64,000 bases of DNA from Pedobacter riviphilus (GCF_014692875.1 NZ_CP061171.1:2728001-2792000); one strand, 5' to 3'; positions 35,657-45,684 are shown, numbered from the stretch's first letter. Program-made: numbers and translations. The notes: a model not told the origin generated them from the letters alone.

Positions 35657-36496
35657 TTATTTTTTCTCGAACTGAGCCGCAACCCAATCGCCATTTTGTT
35701 TATGATCAACATATTTAATGCCATATTTAGCACATTCCGCGGTAATCATGCTCAAATCCGGATCGAGGTAAAAACCACTGAAGAAAATCTTACCCCCTCC
35801 TTTTAATACTTCAGCGTAGCGATGGATCTGATCCAGCAGGATATTTCTATTAATATTGGCAAAGATTACATCGTATTCATCATCAGGAATCACTTCTTTA
35901 CTACCACAAAGTGCCTTTAAATTATCTACCTGGTTAAGCGCAGCATTTTCTACCGTACTCTCGTAACAGATATCATCATAATCGATAGCCAGTAAACTTT
36001 TAGTACCTAGTTTTGCAGCCAGAATAGCTAAAATTCCGGTTCCGCAGCCCATATCGAGGATGTTTTTATCCTTTAAATCGGCTGCCAAAATATACTGCAT
36101 CACCATGGTGGTAGTTTGGTGGTGACCAGTACCGAAAGCCATTTTAGGATCGATCACAATCTCGTACGGATATGATGGCTGAGGCTCATGAAAGGTTGCC
36201 CTTACATAACATACATCATCAATAATCAACGGACTAAAATTTTTCTCCCATTCGGCATTCCAGTTTTCGTCCGCAACATCTTCTAAAGTATAATCCGTTA
36301 CAAACTCTTCGCTATAATTACCCAGCAGGTCTTTTAATTCCTGCTCGTTAAAGTTGTCTTTGATTACGAAAGCCGTAAACCCACTCTCACTATCTTCAAA
36401 AGTATCGAAACCTAAATCGGCAAGATCACTAATAAGCAGATCCTGTTGATAGTCTTCGATACTTTTGAATGTAAATATTGCTTTTATGTATTGCAT
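35657..36496 (-). CDS. prmA: Ribosomal protein L11 methyltransferase
   Basis: 279 aa. DPKMAFGTGHHQTT (residues 116-129) and the SAM loop NILDMGCGTGILAILAAKLG are the PrmA hallmarks; IFANINRNILLDQI follows. It trimethylates L11 on the ribosome. The ATG is immediately after the tpiA stop (no gap), so translation is coupled. Confidence 0.94.
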   Translation of the reverse strand: MQYIKAIFTFKSIEDYQQDLLISDLADLGFDTFEDSESGFTAFVIKDNFNEQELKDLLGNYSEEFVTDYTLEDVADENWNAEWEKNFSPLIIDDVCYVRATFHEPQPSYPYEIVIDPKMAFGTGHHQTTTMVMQYILAADLKDKNILDMGCGTGILAILAAKLGTKSLLAIDYDDICYESTVENAALNQVDNLKALCGSKEVIPDDEYDVIFANINRNILLDQIHRYAEVLKGGGKIFFSGFYLDPDLSMITAECAKYGIKYVDHKQNGDWVAAQFEKK

Positions 36497-37258
36497 CTAG
36501 CTGTTTAATGCTTTAATAATATCTGTAAAATCGCGCGACTTTAATGATGCACCACCAATTAGACCGCCATCAATATCGTTTTGAGAAAATAAGCTCGCCG
36601 CATTGCTTGGGTTACAGCTTCCGCCATATAAAATGGTCGTATCATCAGCCACATTAAAACCATAATTAGCTTGGATTTCACTGCGGATAAAAGCATGAAT
36701 ATCTTGCGCCTGCTCTGGAGAAGCGGTTAAACCAGTGCCAATAGCCCAAACTGGCTCGTAAGCAATAACCAATTTTTTAAAGTCTTCTTCAGCTAAACTA
36801 AAAATACCTTCTACCAATTGTTTTTTTAATACTTCGTAATAACTGCCGTTGTTACGCTCGTCTAAAGTTTCGCCGATACAGAAAATCGGGGTTAAGCCAT
36901 TGGCTAAAGCAACTTTAGTTTTTTCAGCTAATAAAGCATCGCTTTCAGCGAAATACTGCCTGCGTTCTGAGTGGCCTAAAATCACATATTCTGCACCAAC
37001 AGATTTCACCATTTTAGCCGAAGTTTCGCCTGTATATGCACCACTTTCTTTATCGCTAATATTTTGAGCGCCAATTTTAACATCGTTACCACCCAATTTT
37101 GCCAAGCTGTTTAAATGAATAAACGGTGAGCAAATAATAGCCAGCTGATCGCCTTTGCGTTCATCTTTAACCATATTTACGATTTCGCTGAATAACGAAA
37201 CACCTTCGTTATAATCTAAGTTCATTTTCCAGTTACCGGCAACAATCTTTTTTCTCAT
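36497..37258 (-). CDS. tpiA: Triose-phosphate isomerase
   Basis: 253 aa, of standard length. Catalytic residues are Lys11 (GNWKMN), His96 (LGHSERR) and Glu168 ([11 protein letters not shown]), with the phosphate loop at [10 protein letters not shown]. It interconverts dihydroxyacetone phosphate and glyceraldehyde 3-phosphate in glycolysis. It sits between an RDD gene (17 bases upstream) and prmA (0 bases downstream). Confidence 0.98.
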   Translation of the reverse strand: MRKKIVAGNWKMNLDYNEGVSLFSEIVNMVKDERKGDQLAIICSPFIHLNSLAKLGGNDVKIGAQNISDKESGAYTGETSAKMVKSVGAEYVILGHSERRQYFAESDALLAEKTKVALANGLTPIFCIGETLDERNNGSYYEVLKKQLVEGIFSLAEEDFKKLVIAYEPVWAIGTGLTASPEQAQDIHAFIRSEIQANYGFNVADDTTILYGGSCNPSNAASLFSQNDIDGGLIGGASLKSRDFTDIIKALNS

Positions 37259-37275
37259 TTTGTATTAGTTTTATT

Positions 37276-37728
37276 TTAATTAAAAGGTCTTATTGGTCCT
37301 AAATTTTGTTCGGGATCTGTTATGTCAATTACAAGTGTTTTTGCAAATGCATCACCCGCCCGCTGATGTTTTTCTGAATTTTTAACAAGAAGAAATGCAA
37401 TGAACCCAAAGCAAAAAAAGTCGATAGGATCAAAAAAACGTCGTTTAACTGCTTGGGTAAACCCAATTTTTTCGCCATGCAAGGTTACAACTTTTAAATT
37501 AAATGATTGATGCCCTAACGTAGCTCCATACATACCTTCTGCAACCACGAAATAAAGTAACCAAAAGATAAAAACAAGCAAAACGCCACTTCCTGATATG
37601 GCATATTTTCCTTCTTCAGTATGATCTCCAAAAAAAATAAGATAAGCAACAAAACAGACAAAAAAGAGTCCGTAATCTAAAATAGATGCATTAATTTTTT
37701 TTGTAATATTAGCTTTATATTTCCTCAT
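37276..37728 (-). CDS. RDD-family membrane protein
   Basis: 150 aa. The N-terminal INASILDYGLFFVCFVAYLI and the later GATLGHQSFNLKVV, then RRFFDPIDFFCFG, follow the RDD pattern of three membrane helices. The function is unknown; some RDD proteins affect ion homeostasis. It is at the head of the tpiA-prmA run. Confidence 0.85.
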   Translation of the reverse strand: MRKYKANITKKINASILDYGLFFVCFVAYLIFFGDHTEEGKYAISGSGVLLVFIFWLLYFVVAEGMYGATLGHQSFNLKVVTLHGEKIGFTQAVKRRFFDPIDFFCFGFIAFLLVKNSEKHQRAGDAFAKTLVIDITDPEQNLGPIRPFN

Positions 37729-37771
37729 GGTTAAAATCGCCTATACGATTCGGTTAATTCAAATACTTTGG

Positions 37772-38896
37772 TCAGGATGTTTTTTCAACCTCATTAAAGG
37801 CTACATCCTTTCTGGCAAACACCTTTTCGGTTGTTTCGAACATTTTATTCAGTTTATAGGTGTCGAAACCGCTAGCACCTCCCCAACTAAAATCGGGTAT
37901 ATGGTGTGGAGGAAAGCCCGCGCCAAAAACATTAGCCCCAATACCAACCACACTACCTGTGTTAAACATGGTATTTATGCCCGATTTAGCATGATCGGCC
38001 ATAATTAAACCACAAAACTGCAGGTTAGTATTGCGCATTTTTTTGCCTTCGTAATCGTAAAGTTTTACTTCGGCATAGTTGTTTTTTAAATTAGAATTGT
38101 TGGTATCGGCACCTATATTGCACCACTCGCCCATTACCGAATTGCCCAGATACCCCTCATGGCCTTTGGCCGAATTGCCCCAAATTACCGAATTATTAAT
38201 TTCGCCACCGGCACGACTGTTTGGACCAATGGTAGTGCCCGAGTATATTTTAGCCCCCATTTTTACAGATGAATTTTCGCAAAGGGCAAAAGAGCCTCTT
38301 ATTAAACTACCTTCCCACACTTCAGCATTTTTACCAATGTAAATAGGTCCGTAGGCACTATTTAAAACACTGCATTCTACTTTGGCACCTTCTTCAAGAA
38401 AAATATCATCGCCGAGCAACTGATTGGTACTGCTTAACTTTGTCGAACTGCGTCCTTCGGTTAACAATTTAAAATCTTTTCTGATCTCGGTTGGATTATT
38501 TCCGAAAATATGTTCTGGATAAACAATATGTGTAAAATTACCTGTGTATTCTACCGGCTTTAGCGATTTAACCGATTCTAAGTCGTGCTGATCTGCGATA
38601 TATGCGATTATGACATCTCTTTTGTAAAGCACTTCACCTGCTTTAAGCTTATCTACGGCGTTTAGCAAAGCTTCATCTGGACAAACAGAACCGCTTATAA
38701 ACAAATCGGCATTGGATTTTGGTGCAAATTTTACAGAGAGGTAATCTTGGGTATGAAAGCCAAAATCGGCCTTTAAATATTTAGCCCATTTCTCGGCAAT
38801 GGTTAAAATCCCTATGCGTAAGTCGGCAACAGGCCTGGTAAACGTAAGTGGACGTAGGGACATCCAAGAAGAATCATCAAATAGATTGATTGTCAT
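37772..38896 (-). CDS. GlmU-family putative sugar nucleotidyltransferase / left-handed beta-helix protein
   Basis: 374 aa from the ATG at 38896 (TINLFDDSSWMSLRPLTFTR). An upstream extension to 38935 overlaps the terminator of rpmE2 and was rejected. The N-terminal half is a reduced nucleotidyltransferase (RPVADLRIGILTIAEKW). The C-terminal half has hexapeptide repeats (GPIYIGKNAEVWEGSLIRG, GTTIGPNSRAGGEI). The family is widespread in Bacteroidota next to core genes. Substrate and acyltransferase activity are unproven. Confidence 0.85.
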   Translation of the reverse strand: MTINLFDDSSWMSLRPLTFTRPVADLRIGILTIAEKWAKYLKADFGFHTQDYLSVKFAPKSNADLFISGSVCPDEALLNAVDKLKAGEVLYKRDVIIAYIADQHDLESVKSLKPVEYTGNFTHIVYPEHIFGNNPTEIRKDFKLLTEGRSSTKLSSTNQLLGDDIFLEEGAKVECSVLNSAYGPIYIGKNAEVWEGSLIRGSFALCENSSVKMGAKIYSGTTIGPNSRAGGEINNSVIWGNSAKGHEGYLGNSVMGEWCNIGADTNNSNLKNNYAEVKLYDYEGKKMRNTNLQFCGLIMADHAKSGINTMFNTGSVVGIGANVFGAGFPPHHIPDFSWGGASGFDTYKLNKMFETTEKVFARKDVAFNEVEKTS

Positions 38897-38910
38897 AAGT
38901 AGCAAAAATA

Positions 38911-38948
38911 AAAAAAGTCCCGATGCTTTTGGCAAAGGGACTTCAAAA
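38911..38948 (-). terminator. Terminator of rpmE2
   Basis: AAGTCCC (38915-38921) pairs with GGGACTT (38937-38943). On the minus strand it is followed by a T run that ends just before the next gene. Confidence 0.8.
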
Positions 38949-38968
38949 AATGCTTTTTGTTGCTAAAA

Positions 38969-39217
38969 TTATTTCTTAGCGTAACGGTTTTTGAATTTAT
39001 CGATACGTCCTGCTGTATCAACCAATTTCATTTTACCAGTATAAAAAGGGTGAGAAGTATGTGAAATCTCTAATTTGTAAAGAGGATACTCGTTACCATC
39101 TTCCCATTTAATTGTTTCTTTAGTATCTACGCAAGATTTTGTTAAGAAAGCATACTCGTTAGACATGTCTTTAAAAACAACTGGTCTGTAGCTTGTTGGG
39201 TGCAAATCTTTTTTCAT
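38969..39217 (-). CDS. rpmE2: Ribosomal protein bL31, type B (zinc-free)
   Basis: 82 aa from the ATG at 39217 ([19 protein letters not shown]). Upstream codons to 39283 are non-coding leader. [15 protein letters not shown] and [13 protein letters not shown] are typical. The zinc cysteines of type A L31 are missing, so this is the C-minus form, expected to function when zinc is scarce. Confidence 0.95.
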   Translation of the reverse strand: MKKDLHPTSYRPVVFKDMSNEYAFLTKSCVDTKETIKWEDGNEYPLYKLEISHTSHPFYTGKMKLVDTAGRIDKFKNRYAKK

Positions 39218-39492
39218 TTGAATATTATTTTTAGTTATTTGTGTGAAAGCATCAAGAACATTCTTGCAATTTGCTGGCAACAACGCTTATGACATTTCCT
39301 ATTAGTCTTTCTACCTCTATTTTAGAGGATGCAAATATCTTAATTTTATTTTTGATTTACAAGCCTAAATAAAGAATTTTAAATTATATGTTTTTTCTGC
39401 CTTTGGAAGAGCTAAAACACATCAGTGGCCCATTAAGGCAAATTAAACTTTTTAAGCTGAATATTGTTTTTCAGATATTTAAAAAATATATG

Positions 39493-39500
39493 TAAATTTG
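39493..39500 (+). promoter_or_regulatory. -7 promoter element before the 55-aa gene
   Basis: TAAATTTG (TAnnTTTG) ends 4 bases before the ATG at 39505. The strand and spacing match other start-adjacent promoters in this window. Confidence 0.5.
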
Positions 39501-39504
39501 ATAT

Positions 39505-39672
39505 ATGAGAAAACACGGCGAATTAGATGGCATCATCCATGCAGATAGCAGCGGAAAGCTCTACATTAAAAGTCCTGATTTTTTTGCACAGCCAAGGGTT
39601 ATCCAAATGGTGGGTGCATTAATGCAATCGAGTATTTTTAAAAAGATAGAAAAGGATAAAAACAAGAAATAA
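39505..39672 (+). CDS. Small protein of unknown function (55 aa)
   Basis: ATG 39505 to TAA 39672 encodes MRKHGELDGIIHADSSGKLY and on to KKIEKDKNKK, a hydrophilic protein with basic ends. It has a promoter motif just upstream, and the next gene starts 8 bases after its stop, so it probably leads a two-gene operon. I recognise no family. Confidence 0.55.
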   Translation: MRKHGELDGIIHADSSGKLYIKSPDFFAQPRVIQMVGALMQSSIFKKIEKDKNKK

Positions 39673-39680
39673 CCTTATAG

Positions 39681-40379
39681 ATGCCTTTTAACCTACTTTT
39701 ATTCCCTCTTGTAGGCGGCTACTATATATTAATCAGGTTCAGGTACCTGCGGTATGTACAATATCGGCTCGAAAGCCAGCGTATATTATTAAACTCCGCT
39801 TTTGCAGGTATCTTATTACTCGGCGCATGTTTTATACTAAGGGCGATTTTTATTGCCATCTGGCCAGAAACCATTGAATGCCTTAGCAAATTACTCCCAA
39901 TCCATGCGCCTTATTTCGGCACTACCAGCCTATCGTTATTAGTTGCTGTAGCCGCCACAGAAATTGCCAATCTTTTCATTAACCGACTAAATGCCATTAG
40001 AAGGGCTATAGCAACATCAGGAAATGAATTTGAATTATTACTAAGTTCATCTTTTTTTGATGCCCACCTTTTACAGTTTACTATGGATAGTGGAAAATTC
40101 TATATTGGGTGGGTAAAAGAATTACCAAAGCCATTTACCACCAGTTATATCCGCATTACTCCTGCTTTTAGCGGTTACCGCAAGGCTGATGATAAGGAAT
40201 TGGTTTTTACCACACAGTATTTAACGGTTTATGCCAGTTATATAGAAGATGGTTCTGTAGCAAATACCGATGAATTGAAAACAGATCTCGTACTGAAAGC
40301 GGATAAGATCAATTCTATTTCTTTTTTTGATATGGATATGTACAACCGCTTTAATCCATCACAGGAAGAAGCATCCTAA
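39681..40379 (+). CDS. Membrane protein of unknown function
   Basis: 232 aa. Membrane helices are visible at about residues 3-20 and 38-60, with a third hydrophobic stretch at 80-97, followed by a C-terminal soluble domain of about 130 residues rich in beta-type segments (FYIGWVKELPKPF, YIRITPAFSGYR). The family is not recognised. It overlaps the convergent 94-aa gene by 4 bases. Confidence 0.65.
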   Translation: MPFNLLLFPLVGGYYILIRFRYLRYVQYRLESQRILLNSAFAGILLLGACFILRAIFIAIWPETIECLSKLLPIHAPYFGTTSLSLLVAVAATEIANLFINRLNAIRRAIATSGNEFELLLSSSFFDAHLLQFTMDSGKFYIGWVKELPKPFTTSYIRITPAFSGYRKADDKELVFTTQYLTVYASYIEDGSVANTDELKTDLVLKADKINSISFFDMDMYNRFNPSQEEAS

Positions 40380-40660
40380 TCCTTTTTCGGACTGTATTTG
40401 TTCCAGGTTTCTATTTTAGCCTTCTGACGGGCAATATAGGCATCGGCAATTACTTCAGCAGAACTCGAGCCTTCAACCGTTTCCAGCAGTTCCTTTAGCT
40501 TATACTGATCTACATCAGCCTTATACAAAATCTGGATGAGCTTCGGAAAATCGTTATCAATCAGGTAAGCAAAGGCATCAACCATCGCATCCCGCAACTG
40601 ATCCTCAGAAAGATGATCTGGTATATCGAAATCTTTGTTGATGATACTAATTAACGACAT
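40376..40660 (-). CDS. Conserved small protein of unknown function (94 aa)
   Basis: A soluble, acidic, helical protein (DIPDHLSEDQLRDAMVDAFA, then IQILYKADVDQYKLKELL). The pattern fits a small all-helical Bacteroidota family of unknown role. It shares its 3' end with the membrane-protein gene (4-base overlap). Confidence 0.65.
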   Translation of the reverse strand: MSLISIINKDFDIPDHLSEDQLRDAMVDAFAYLIDNDFPKLIQILYKADVDQYKLKELLETVEGSSSAEVIADAYIARQKAKIETWNKYSPKKD

Positions 40661-40772
40661 AGAATAGGATTTTTATGATTATTGGATTTTAAGATCATGG
40701 TTATTAGAATATGATTGATTAATACTGGGTTTAGGCAATTTGCCCTCCTCCCAAGAACCACAGGCCAAAATT

Positions 40773-40855
40773 AACTAAACCTGATAATAGCGGCAGCTCC
40801 GATTCTTCATCGAAACTATAGCGGTTAGCAGGGCTACAGATACTATGGAATACGG
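40773..40855 (+). repeat. Diverged copy of the dispersed non-coding element
   Basis: AACCTGATAATAGCGGCAGC and the following ATTCTTCATCGAAACTATAG, then GGTTAGCAGGGCTACAG, align with the reverse complement of the tandem unit near 680-760 (CGACAGTAGTGGCAGC, TTTTTCATCTGGACTATA, ACGGATGGCGGGACTA). The orientation is opposite to the copies at 0.7, 1.1 and 60.1 kb. Confidence 0.7.
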
Positions 40856-40913
40856 AACCGTTCGTTTTCAAAAAAAGTAAATATATTTAAATTGACACCC
40901 CGTCTTGCAGGTA

Positions 40914-40928
40914 CCCTCTAAAAGAGGG
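40914..40928 (-). terminator. Stem-loop downstream of the epimerase gene
   Basis: CCCTCT AAA AGAGGG is a tight hairpin about 30 bases past the stop of the epimerase gene. It lacks a long T run, so its role as a terminator is tentative; similar hairpins are common as REP-like sequences. Confidence 0.4.
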
Positions 40929-40955
40929 AAATAAAGCAATCGCATCTACATTCTT

Positions 40956-41363
40956 CTACACCCATTTAATTTCCTGGCAGATTTCAATCAGTACGCCATT
41001 GGTATCTTTTGGATGCACGAAACACACCATTTTATTATCAGCCCCTTTTTTTGGCGATTCGTTAAGCAGCACGAAGCCTTCTTTGTGCAAACGCTCCATT
41101 TCGGCAAGAATATCATCAACCAGAAAAGCAATGTGATGGATCCCCTCTCCTTTTTTCTCGATAAATTTGGCAATTGCACTATCAGGAGCTGTAGATTGGA
41201 GCAATTCTACCTTATTTTCGCCGGTTTTAAAGAAAGCCGTATTTACAAATTCGGATGCAACCTGCTCTGTTTTATAGCAATCGGTATTGAGCAGTTTCTG
41301 ATAAATGTTTATAGAACTATTAAGGTCTTTTACCGCGATGCCGATGTGTTCTATCTTATTCAT
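40956..41363 (-). CDS. mce: Methylmalonyl-CoA epimerase
   Basis: 135 aa, a single VOC-fold unit pair. The metal ligands are His in IEHIGIAV, His in GEGIHHIAFLVDD and Glu in GVLIEICQ, as known for this epimerase. It interconverts (S)- and (R)-methylmalonyl-CoA, linking propionyl-CoA with succinyl-CoA. The mutase is not in the window. Confidence 0.92.
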   Translation of the reverse strand: MNKIEHIGIAVKDLNSSINIYQKLLNTDCYKTEQVASEFVNTAFFKTGENKVELLQSTAPDSAIAKFIEKKGEGIHHIAFLVDDILAEMERLHKEGFVLLNESPKKGADNKMVCFVHPKDTNGVLIEICQEIKWV

Positions 41364-41450
41364 AGATTATAAGGTTATGTGAATGTAAAAATGCGGCTTT
41401 TCTCTATAAGGTCATAGCTATTATTTATAATTGTTAAATAAGTTTTTTCG

Positions 41451-41458
41451 TATCTTTG
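41451..41458 (+). promoter_or_regulatory. -7 promoter element of the isc cluster
   Basis: TATCTTTG with a TTG (41431-41433) 17 bases upstream fits the Bacteroidota promoter; the iscS ATG follows 22 bases later. Confidence 0.65.
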
Positions 41459-41480
41459 TGTTATAATTAACAGAATAGAG

Positions 41481-42692
41481 ATGAAACAGCCGATATATTT
41501 AGATAATAATGCTACAACCCCGTTAGATCCGAGGGTGTTGGAAGCAATGCTACCTTACTTTACTGAGAAATTTGGAAATGCTGCGAGCCGCAACCATGCG
41601 TTTGGCTGGGTAGCAGAAGAAGGAGTAGATTATGCTCGTGAACAGGTAGCCAAACTAATCGGCTGTACTGAAAAAGAAATTATTTTTACATCAGGTGCTA
41701 CTGAAGCCGATAACCTGGCTATTAAAGGTGTATTTGAAATGTACAAAGAAAAAGGTAACCACATCATTACTGCGGTTACTGAACATAAAGCGGTTTTAGA
41801 TACTTGCAAGCACCTAGAGAAAAACGGTGCACGTGTAACTTATTTAGGCGTTAAAGAAGACGGTTTAATTGATTTAGCTGAATTAGAAGCTGCCATGACT
41901 CCTGAAACTATTTTGGTTTCGATTATGTATGGTAACAACGAAATTGGTGTAATTCAACCGGTAAAAGAAATTGCAGCAATTGCACACAAACACGGTGCTT
42001 TATTTATGACTGACGCAACACAGGCGGTTGGTAAAATCCCTGTTGATGTTAATGCGGACGGTATTGACTTAATGGCTTTCTCGGCACATAAAATGTACGG
42101 ACCGAAAGGTGTTGGCGTACTTTACGTTCGCCGTAAAAACCCAAGGGTTAAAGTTACTGCACAAATGGACGGTGGCGGCCATGAGCGCGGAATGCGTTCT
42201 GGGACTTTAAACGTTCCTGGTATTGTTGGTTTAGGTAAAGCCTGCGAACTTTGCCGCTTAGAAATGGAAACTGAATCAGTTCGTTTGGCTGCTTTACGTG
42301 ACAAATTAGAGTCTACTTTAAGCAAAATGGAAGAGAGTTATGTTAATGGTAATACACAACACCGTTTACCACACGTAGCCAATATCTCTTTCAAATATGT
42401 TGAGGGTGAAGGTTTAATGATGGCAATGAGTGATTTAGCGGTATCTTCAGGATCAGCTTGTACTTCAGCATCTTTAGAACCATCTTATGTATTGAAAAGT
42501 TTAGGTTTATCTGATGATTTAGCACACTCTTCTATCCGTTACGGTTTAGGAAGGTTTACTACAGAAGCAGAAATTGATCAGGCAATTGAAGTGACTCAAA
42601 AAGCAGTTAATCACTTAAGAGAACTTTCTCCACTTTGGGAAATGTTTAAAGAGGGAATCGATTTGAGTAAAATTGAATGGGCAGAACACTAG
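41481..42692 (+). CDS. iscS: Cysteine desulfurase, IscS type
   Basis: 403 aa, nearly the length of E. coli IscS. The PLP lysine is Lys204 ([10 protein letters not shown]) and the persulfide cysteine is Cys327 in [10 protein letters not shown], with His102 in TEHKAVLD. It takes sulfur from cysteine and passes it to IscU. It is the first gene of iscS-iscU-iscA. The repressor iscR and the chaperones hscAB are not adjacent. Confidence 0.97.
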   Translation: MKQPIYLDNNATTPLDPRVLEAMLPYFTEKFGNAASRNHAFGWVAEEGVDYAREQVAKLIGCTEKEIIFTSGATEADNLAIKGVFEMYKEKGNHIITAVTEHKAVLDTCKHLEKNGARVTYLGVKEDGLIDLAELEAAMTPETILVSIMYGNNEIGVIQPVKEIAAIAHKHGALFMTDATQAVGKIPVDVNADGIDLMAFSAHKMYGPKGVGVLYVRRKNPRVKVTAQMDGGGHERGMRSGTLNVPGIVGLGKACELCRLEMETESVRLAALRDKLESTLSKMEESYVNGNTQHRLPHVANISFKYVEGEGLMMAMSDLAVSSGSACTSASLEPSYVLKSLGLSDDLAHSSIRYGLGRFTTEAEIDQAIEVTQKAVNHLRELSPLWEMFKEGIDLSKIEWAEH

Positions 42693-42804
42693 TTCAGTTT
42701 GAAGTTAGCAGTTTGCAATTTTGAGTAGGCAAACTGATAATTGAAAATTGATAATTGATAACTAAAAATAAAATTGCTCCGTAAGGAGATAAAAAAATAA
42801 AATC

Positions 42805-43218
42805 ATGGCATATTCAGAAAAAGTAATTGACCATTACAATAACCCACGTAACGTAGGTACATTAAATAAAGACAGCAAATTTGTAGGAACAGGATTAGTT
42901 GGTGCACCAGAGTGTGGCGACGTAATGCGTTTACAGATTGAAGTTGGAGAAGATAACGTAATCACTGATGCTAAATTTAAAACATTTGGTTGTGGTTCGG
43001 CTATTGCTTCTTCTTCTTTAGCTACCGAATGGTTAAAAGGAAAAACAATTGATGAGGCTTTATCTATTGATAATATGGATATTGTTGAAGAATTGGCTCT
43101 ACCTCCAGTAAAAATTCACTGCTCAGTTTTAGCAGAAGATGCAATTAAATCGGCCATTAACGATTATCGCGTTAAAAATGGTTTAGAAGCAATTGTATTA
43201 GAAAAATCGCACCATTAA
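42805..43218 (+). CDS. iscU: Fe-S cluster scaffold protein IscU
   Basis: 137 aa. The cluster ligands Cys37 (GAPECGD), Cys63 (FGCGSA) and Cys106 (LPPVKIHC) are present, and the LPPVK chaperone-recognition motif is intact even though no hscA is adjacent. It assembles 2Fe-2S clusters with sulfur from IscS. The gap from iscS (112 bases) is filled by degenerate repeats of GATAATTGA. Confidence 0.97.
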   Translation: MAYSEKVIDHYNNPRNVGTLNKDSKFVGTGLVGAPECGDVMRLQIEVGEDNVITDAKFKTFGCGSAIASSSLATEWLKGKTIDEALSIDNMDIVEELALPPVKIHCSVLAEDAIKSAINDYRVKNGLEAIVLEKSHH

Positions 43219-43222
43219 GACT

Positions 43223-43327
43223 AGTATAAAGTATTATAGTATCAAGTATCAAGACTGTAGTAGTTCAATCTTGATACTTGATACTAACAACTCGATACTA
43301 AATACTTGATACTAAATACTCGATACC
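43223..43327. repeat. Simple repeat of TTGATACT / CTCGATACT units filling the iscU-iscA gap
   Basis: GTATCAAGTATCAAGAC is followed by repeated CTTGATACTTGATACTAA and ACTCGATACTAAATA units up to the base before the iscA ATG. The same units occur at 7763-7800. Part of it can pair (GTATCAAGTATCAAGA with TCTTGATACTTGATAC-like sequence). Confidence 0.85.
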
Positions 43328-43654
43328 ATGATAACGATAACAGATAAAGCAAAAGATAAAATAGACCATTTAATGCAGGATTCGGAGATGGGTTCTGATT
43401 ACTTTTTACGTGTTTCAGTAAAAGGTGGTGGCTGTTCGGGCTTATCATACAATCTGGATTTTGATAACGAAGAGCAAAAAGGCGATCAGTTTTTTGAAGA
43501 CAAAGGAATTAAAATTGCTTTAGATATGAAATCTTTCCTTTACCTAGCTGGAACGGAATTAGATTTTACAGATGGTTTAAACGGAAAAGGTTTCAACTTT
43601 ATAAATCCAAATGCCAGCCGTAGCTGTGGCTGTGGCGAAAGCTTCTCTGTTTAA
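43328..43654 (+). CDS. iscA: A-type Fe-S cluster carrier (IscA/ErpA-like)
   Basis: 108 aa. The three cluster cysteines are Cys36 (GGGCSGLSY), Cys100 and Cys102 (RSCGCGESF). It takes clusters from IscU or carries iron to target proteins. It is the last gene of the cluster, with a strong terminator 22 bases past the stop. IscA and ErpA cannot be told apart by sequence alone. Confidence 0.92.
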   Translation: MITITDKAKDKIDHLMQDSEMGSDYFLRVSVKGGGCSGLSYNLDFDNEEQKGDQFFEDKGIKIALDMKSFLYLAGTELDFTDGLNGKGFNFINPNASRSCGCGESFSV

Positions 43655-43676
43655 AATCTTATAAAACATATTATTT

Positions 43677-43706
43677 AAGGGCCCCGAAATTTTCGGGGCC
43701 CTTTTG
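43677..43706 (+). terminator. Terminator of the isc cluster
   Basis: AAGGGCCCCGAAA and TTTTCGGGGCCCTT form a perfect GC-rich hairpin followed by TTTT. Confidence 0.9.
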
Positions 43707-43766
43707 TATTTTTAATCCAAAAAGCCTTATTATTGTTAATTATAATTAGCGGACAAAATTACGAGC

Positions 43767-45682
43767 ATGCCATTAATAAACGAGTTTTCAACTGTTCCTA
43801 CCTTATTGCGGAATGTTGTCAAAAATATTCACAAACCTCAGGAAACCTTTTTAATCCATAAACAGGGTGCGGAATGGGCTGAAATTTCTTATGAAGACAC
43901 CTTAAAAAGAGCTGATGCTGTTTCTGCATTTTTCTTGGAAAAAGGAATAAAAAAAGGCGATCGTTTAGGCTTAATGATCGAGAATTCGCCTGAATATGTA
44001 TACTATGATCAGGGAATCCAGCAAATTGGTGTAATTAATGTATCTATTTACCCTACGCTTTCTGAGCAAGAGGTGGCCTATATTATTAACGACTCGGGCA
44101 TAAAAGCTATTCTTGTTGGGAACAACTTTCTATACCGTAAAGTATTAAAGGTAGCGGCCAATTGTAAACAGTTAAAATATATTATTCCTGCTTTTAAAGA
44201 TTTTGAAAAAGTTGTTATTCCCGAGGATGTACACGTAGAAGTTATTGCTTTTTCTGATATCCTGGCACTTAAACACCAAATTACTGCTGCCGAAAGGGCT
44301 GATATTGACCAATGCAGAAGCTTGGTTTTACCTGAAGATGTTTCCTCTTTAATTTATACTTCGGGAACAACAGGCACCCCAAAAGGTGTAATGCTTACCC
44401 ATCATAACTTTGTTAAAAATGTGGAGGTTTGTTTACAACAGATCCCTGTGATTGACCAAACTGAAACTTTCCTTTCCTTTCTGCCGCTGTCGCACGTATT
44501 CGAGCGTACAGCCACTTACCATGTTTGCTGTGCACAAGGCTGTAAAATTGCTTTTGCACAAAGTTTAGAGTTATTGGCTAAAAATATGGGAGAAGTTCGT
44601 CCTACGGTGATGAGCTGCGTTCCGCGTCTTTTAGAACGCATTCATGATAAAGCCATAAAAGGAGGAACTGCGGGAGGTGGTACAAAAGCAAAAATATTTA
44701 CCTGGGCGCTGGAAATAGGCAACAAATACCGTGTAGCAAAAGAGGCGGGCAAAAATCCGGGTCTTATTTTATCCGCAAAAAAAGGGATTGCAGAGAAATT
44801 GGTTTTTAGTAAAATCAAAGAAAAAACAGGTGGCCGCTTAAAATTTATGATTTCGGGTGGAGCTGCACTCCCTAAAAATGTGGGTGAGTTTTTTGGCGAT
44901 CTGGGTATTAAAATATTAGAAGGTTTTGGTTTAACAGAAACCTCGCCAGTAATGTCTGTTACCGAATATCACAGGCAGGTATATGGTACGGTTGGGCGTG
45001 TAATTCCGGGTATTGAAGTAGGCATACAAGAGGTAGAAAGCAAAGAAATGCTGAGCATCCAAACACACAATACCTTTAACGAAGAATTTGAATGCGCCGA
45101 AGGTGAAGTAATTGTTAGAGGCCATTGCGTAATGAAAGGTTACTTTAACAAACCTGCAGAAACTGCCGAAGCCATAGACAAAGACATGTGGTTCCATACC
45201 GGAGACATTGGCCGCTTTTATAAAGGTAATCTTCAGATCACCGATCGTTTAAAAAACATGATCGTAAATGCGTACGGCAAAAATGTTTACCCTACCCGGT
45301 AGAAAATATTTATTTGAAAAGCCCAAAAATTGATCAACTTTTTTTAATTGGAGATAAACGTGAGTTTATTACGGCAATTATTATCCCGAACAGGGAAACT
45401 TTAGAAGAAACCTTTAAACTCAAACCATCGTTTTTTGAAGAGGCTGATCCTTTTATCCGCAACCCTGAAATTATTGAATGGATGGAGCAGGACATCAAAA
45501 AAATATCTAACGAACTGGCCAAATTTGAGCGCATTAAAAATTTTAAGATCAAGCGTAATCCTTTCAATATAGATGAAGGAGAAATTACCCCTACCATGAA
45601 AGTTAAACGACGTATTGTAGAAAAGAAATATGCCGAAGCCATTAACGAAATGTATGAGGAAGGTATAGAAGCTGAATCATAA
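43767..45682 (+). pseudogene. Long-chain acyl-CoA synthetase (AMP-binding), interrupted by one frameshift
   Basis: About 638 aa if repaired. The ATP loop is YTSGTTGTPKG, the adenylation motif GGAALP followed by GFGLTETSP, and the hinge TGDIGRF with TDRLKNMIVNAYGKNVYP. The reading frame breaks at CCC 45295-45297: as given, it stops after YPTR. One extra C restores YPTPVENIYLKSPKIDQ and runs on to the conserved C-terminal domain (DEGEITPTMKVKRR). This is the FadD/FAA-type family that activates fatty acids for use at the membrane. Sequencing error is the likeliest cause of the break. Confidence 0.9.
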
Positions 45683-45684
45683 TT

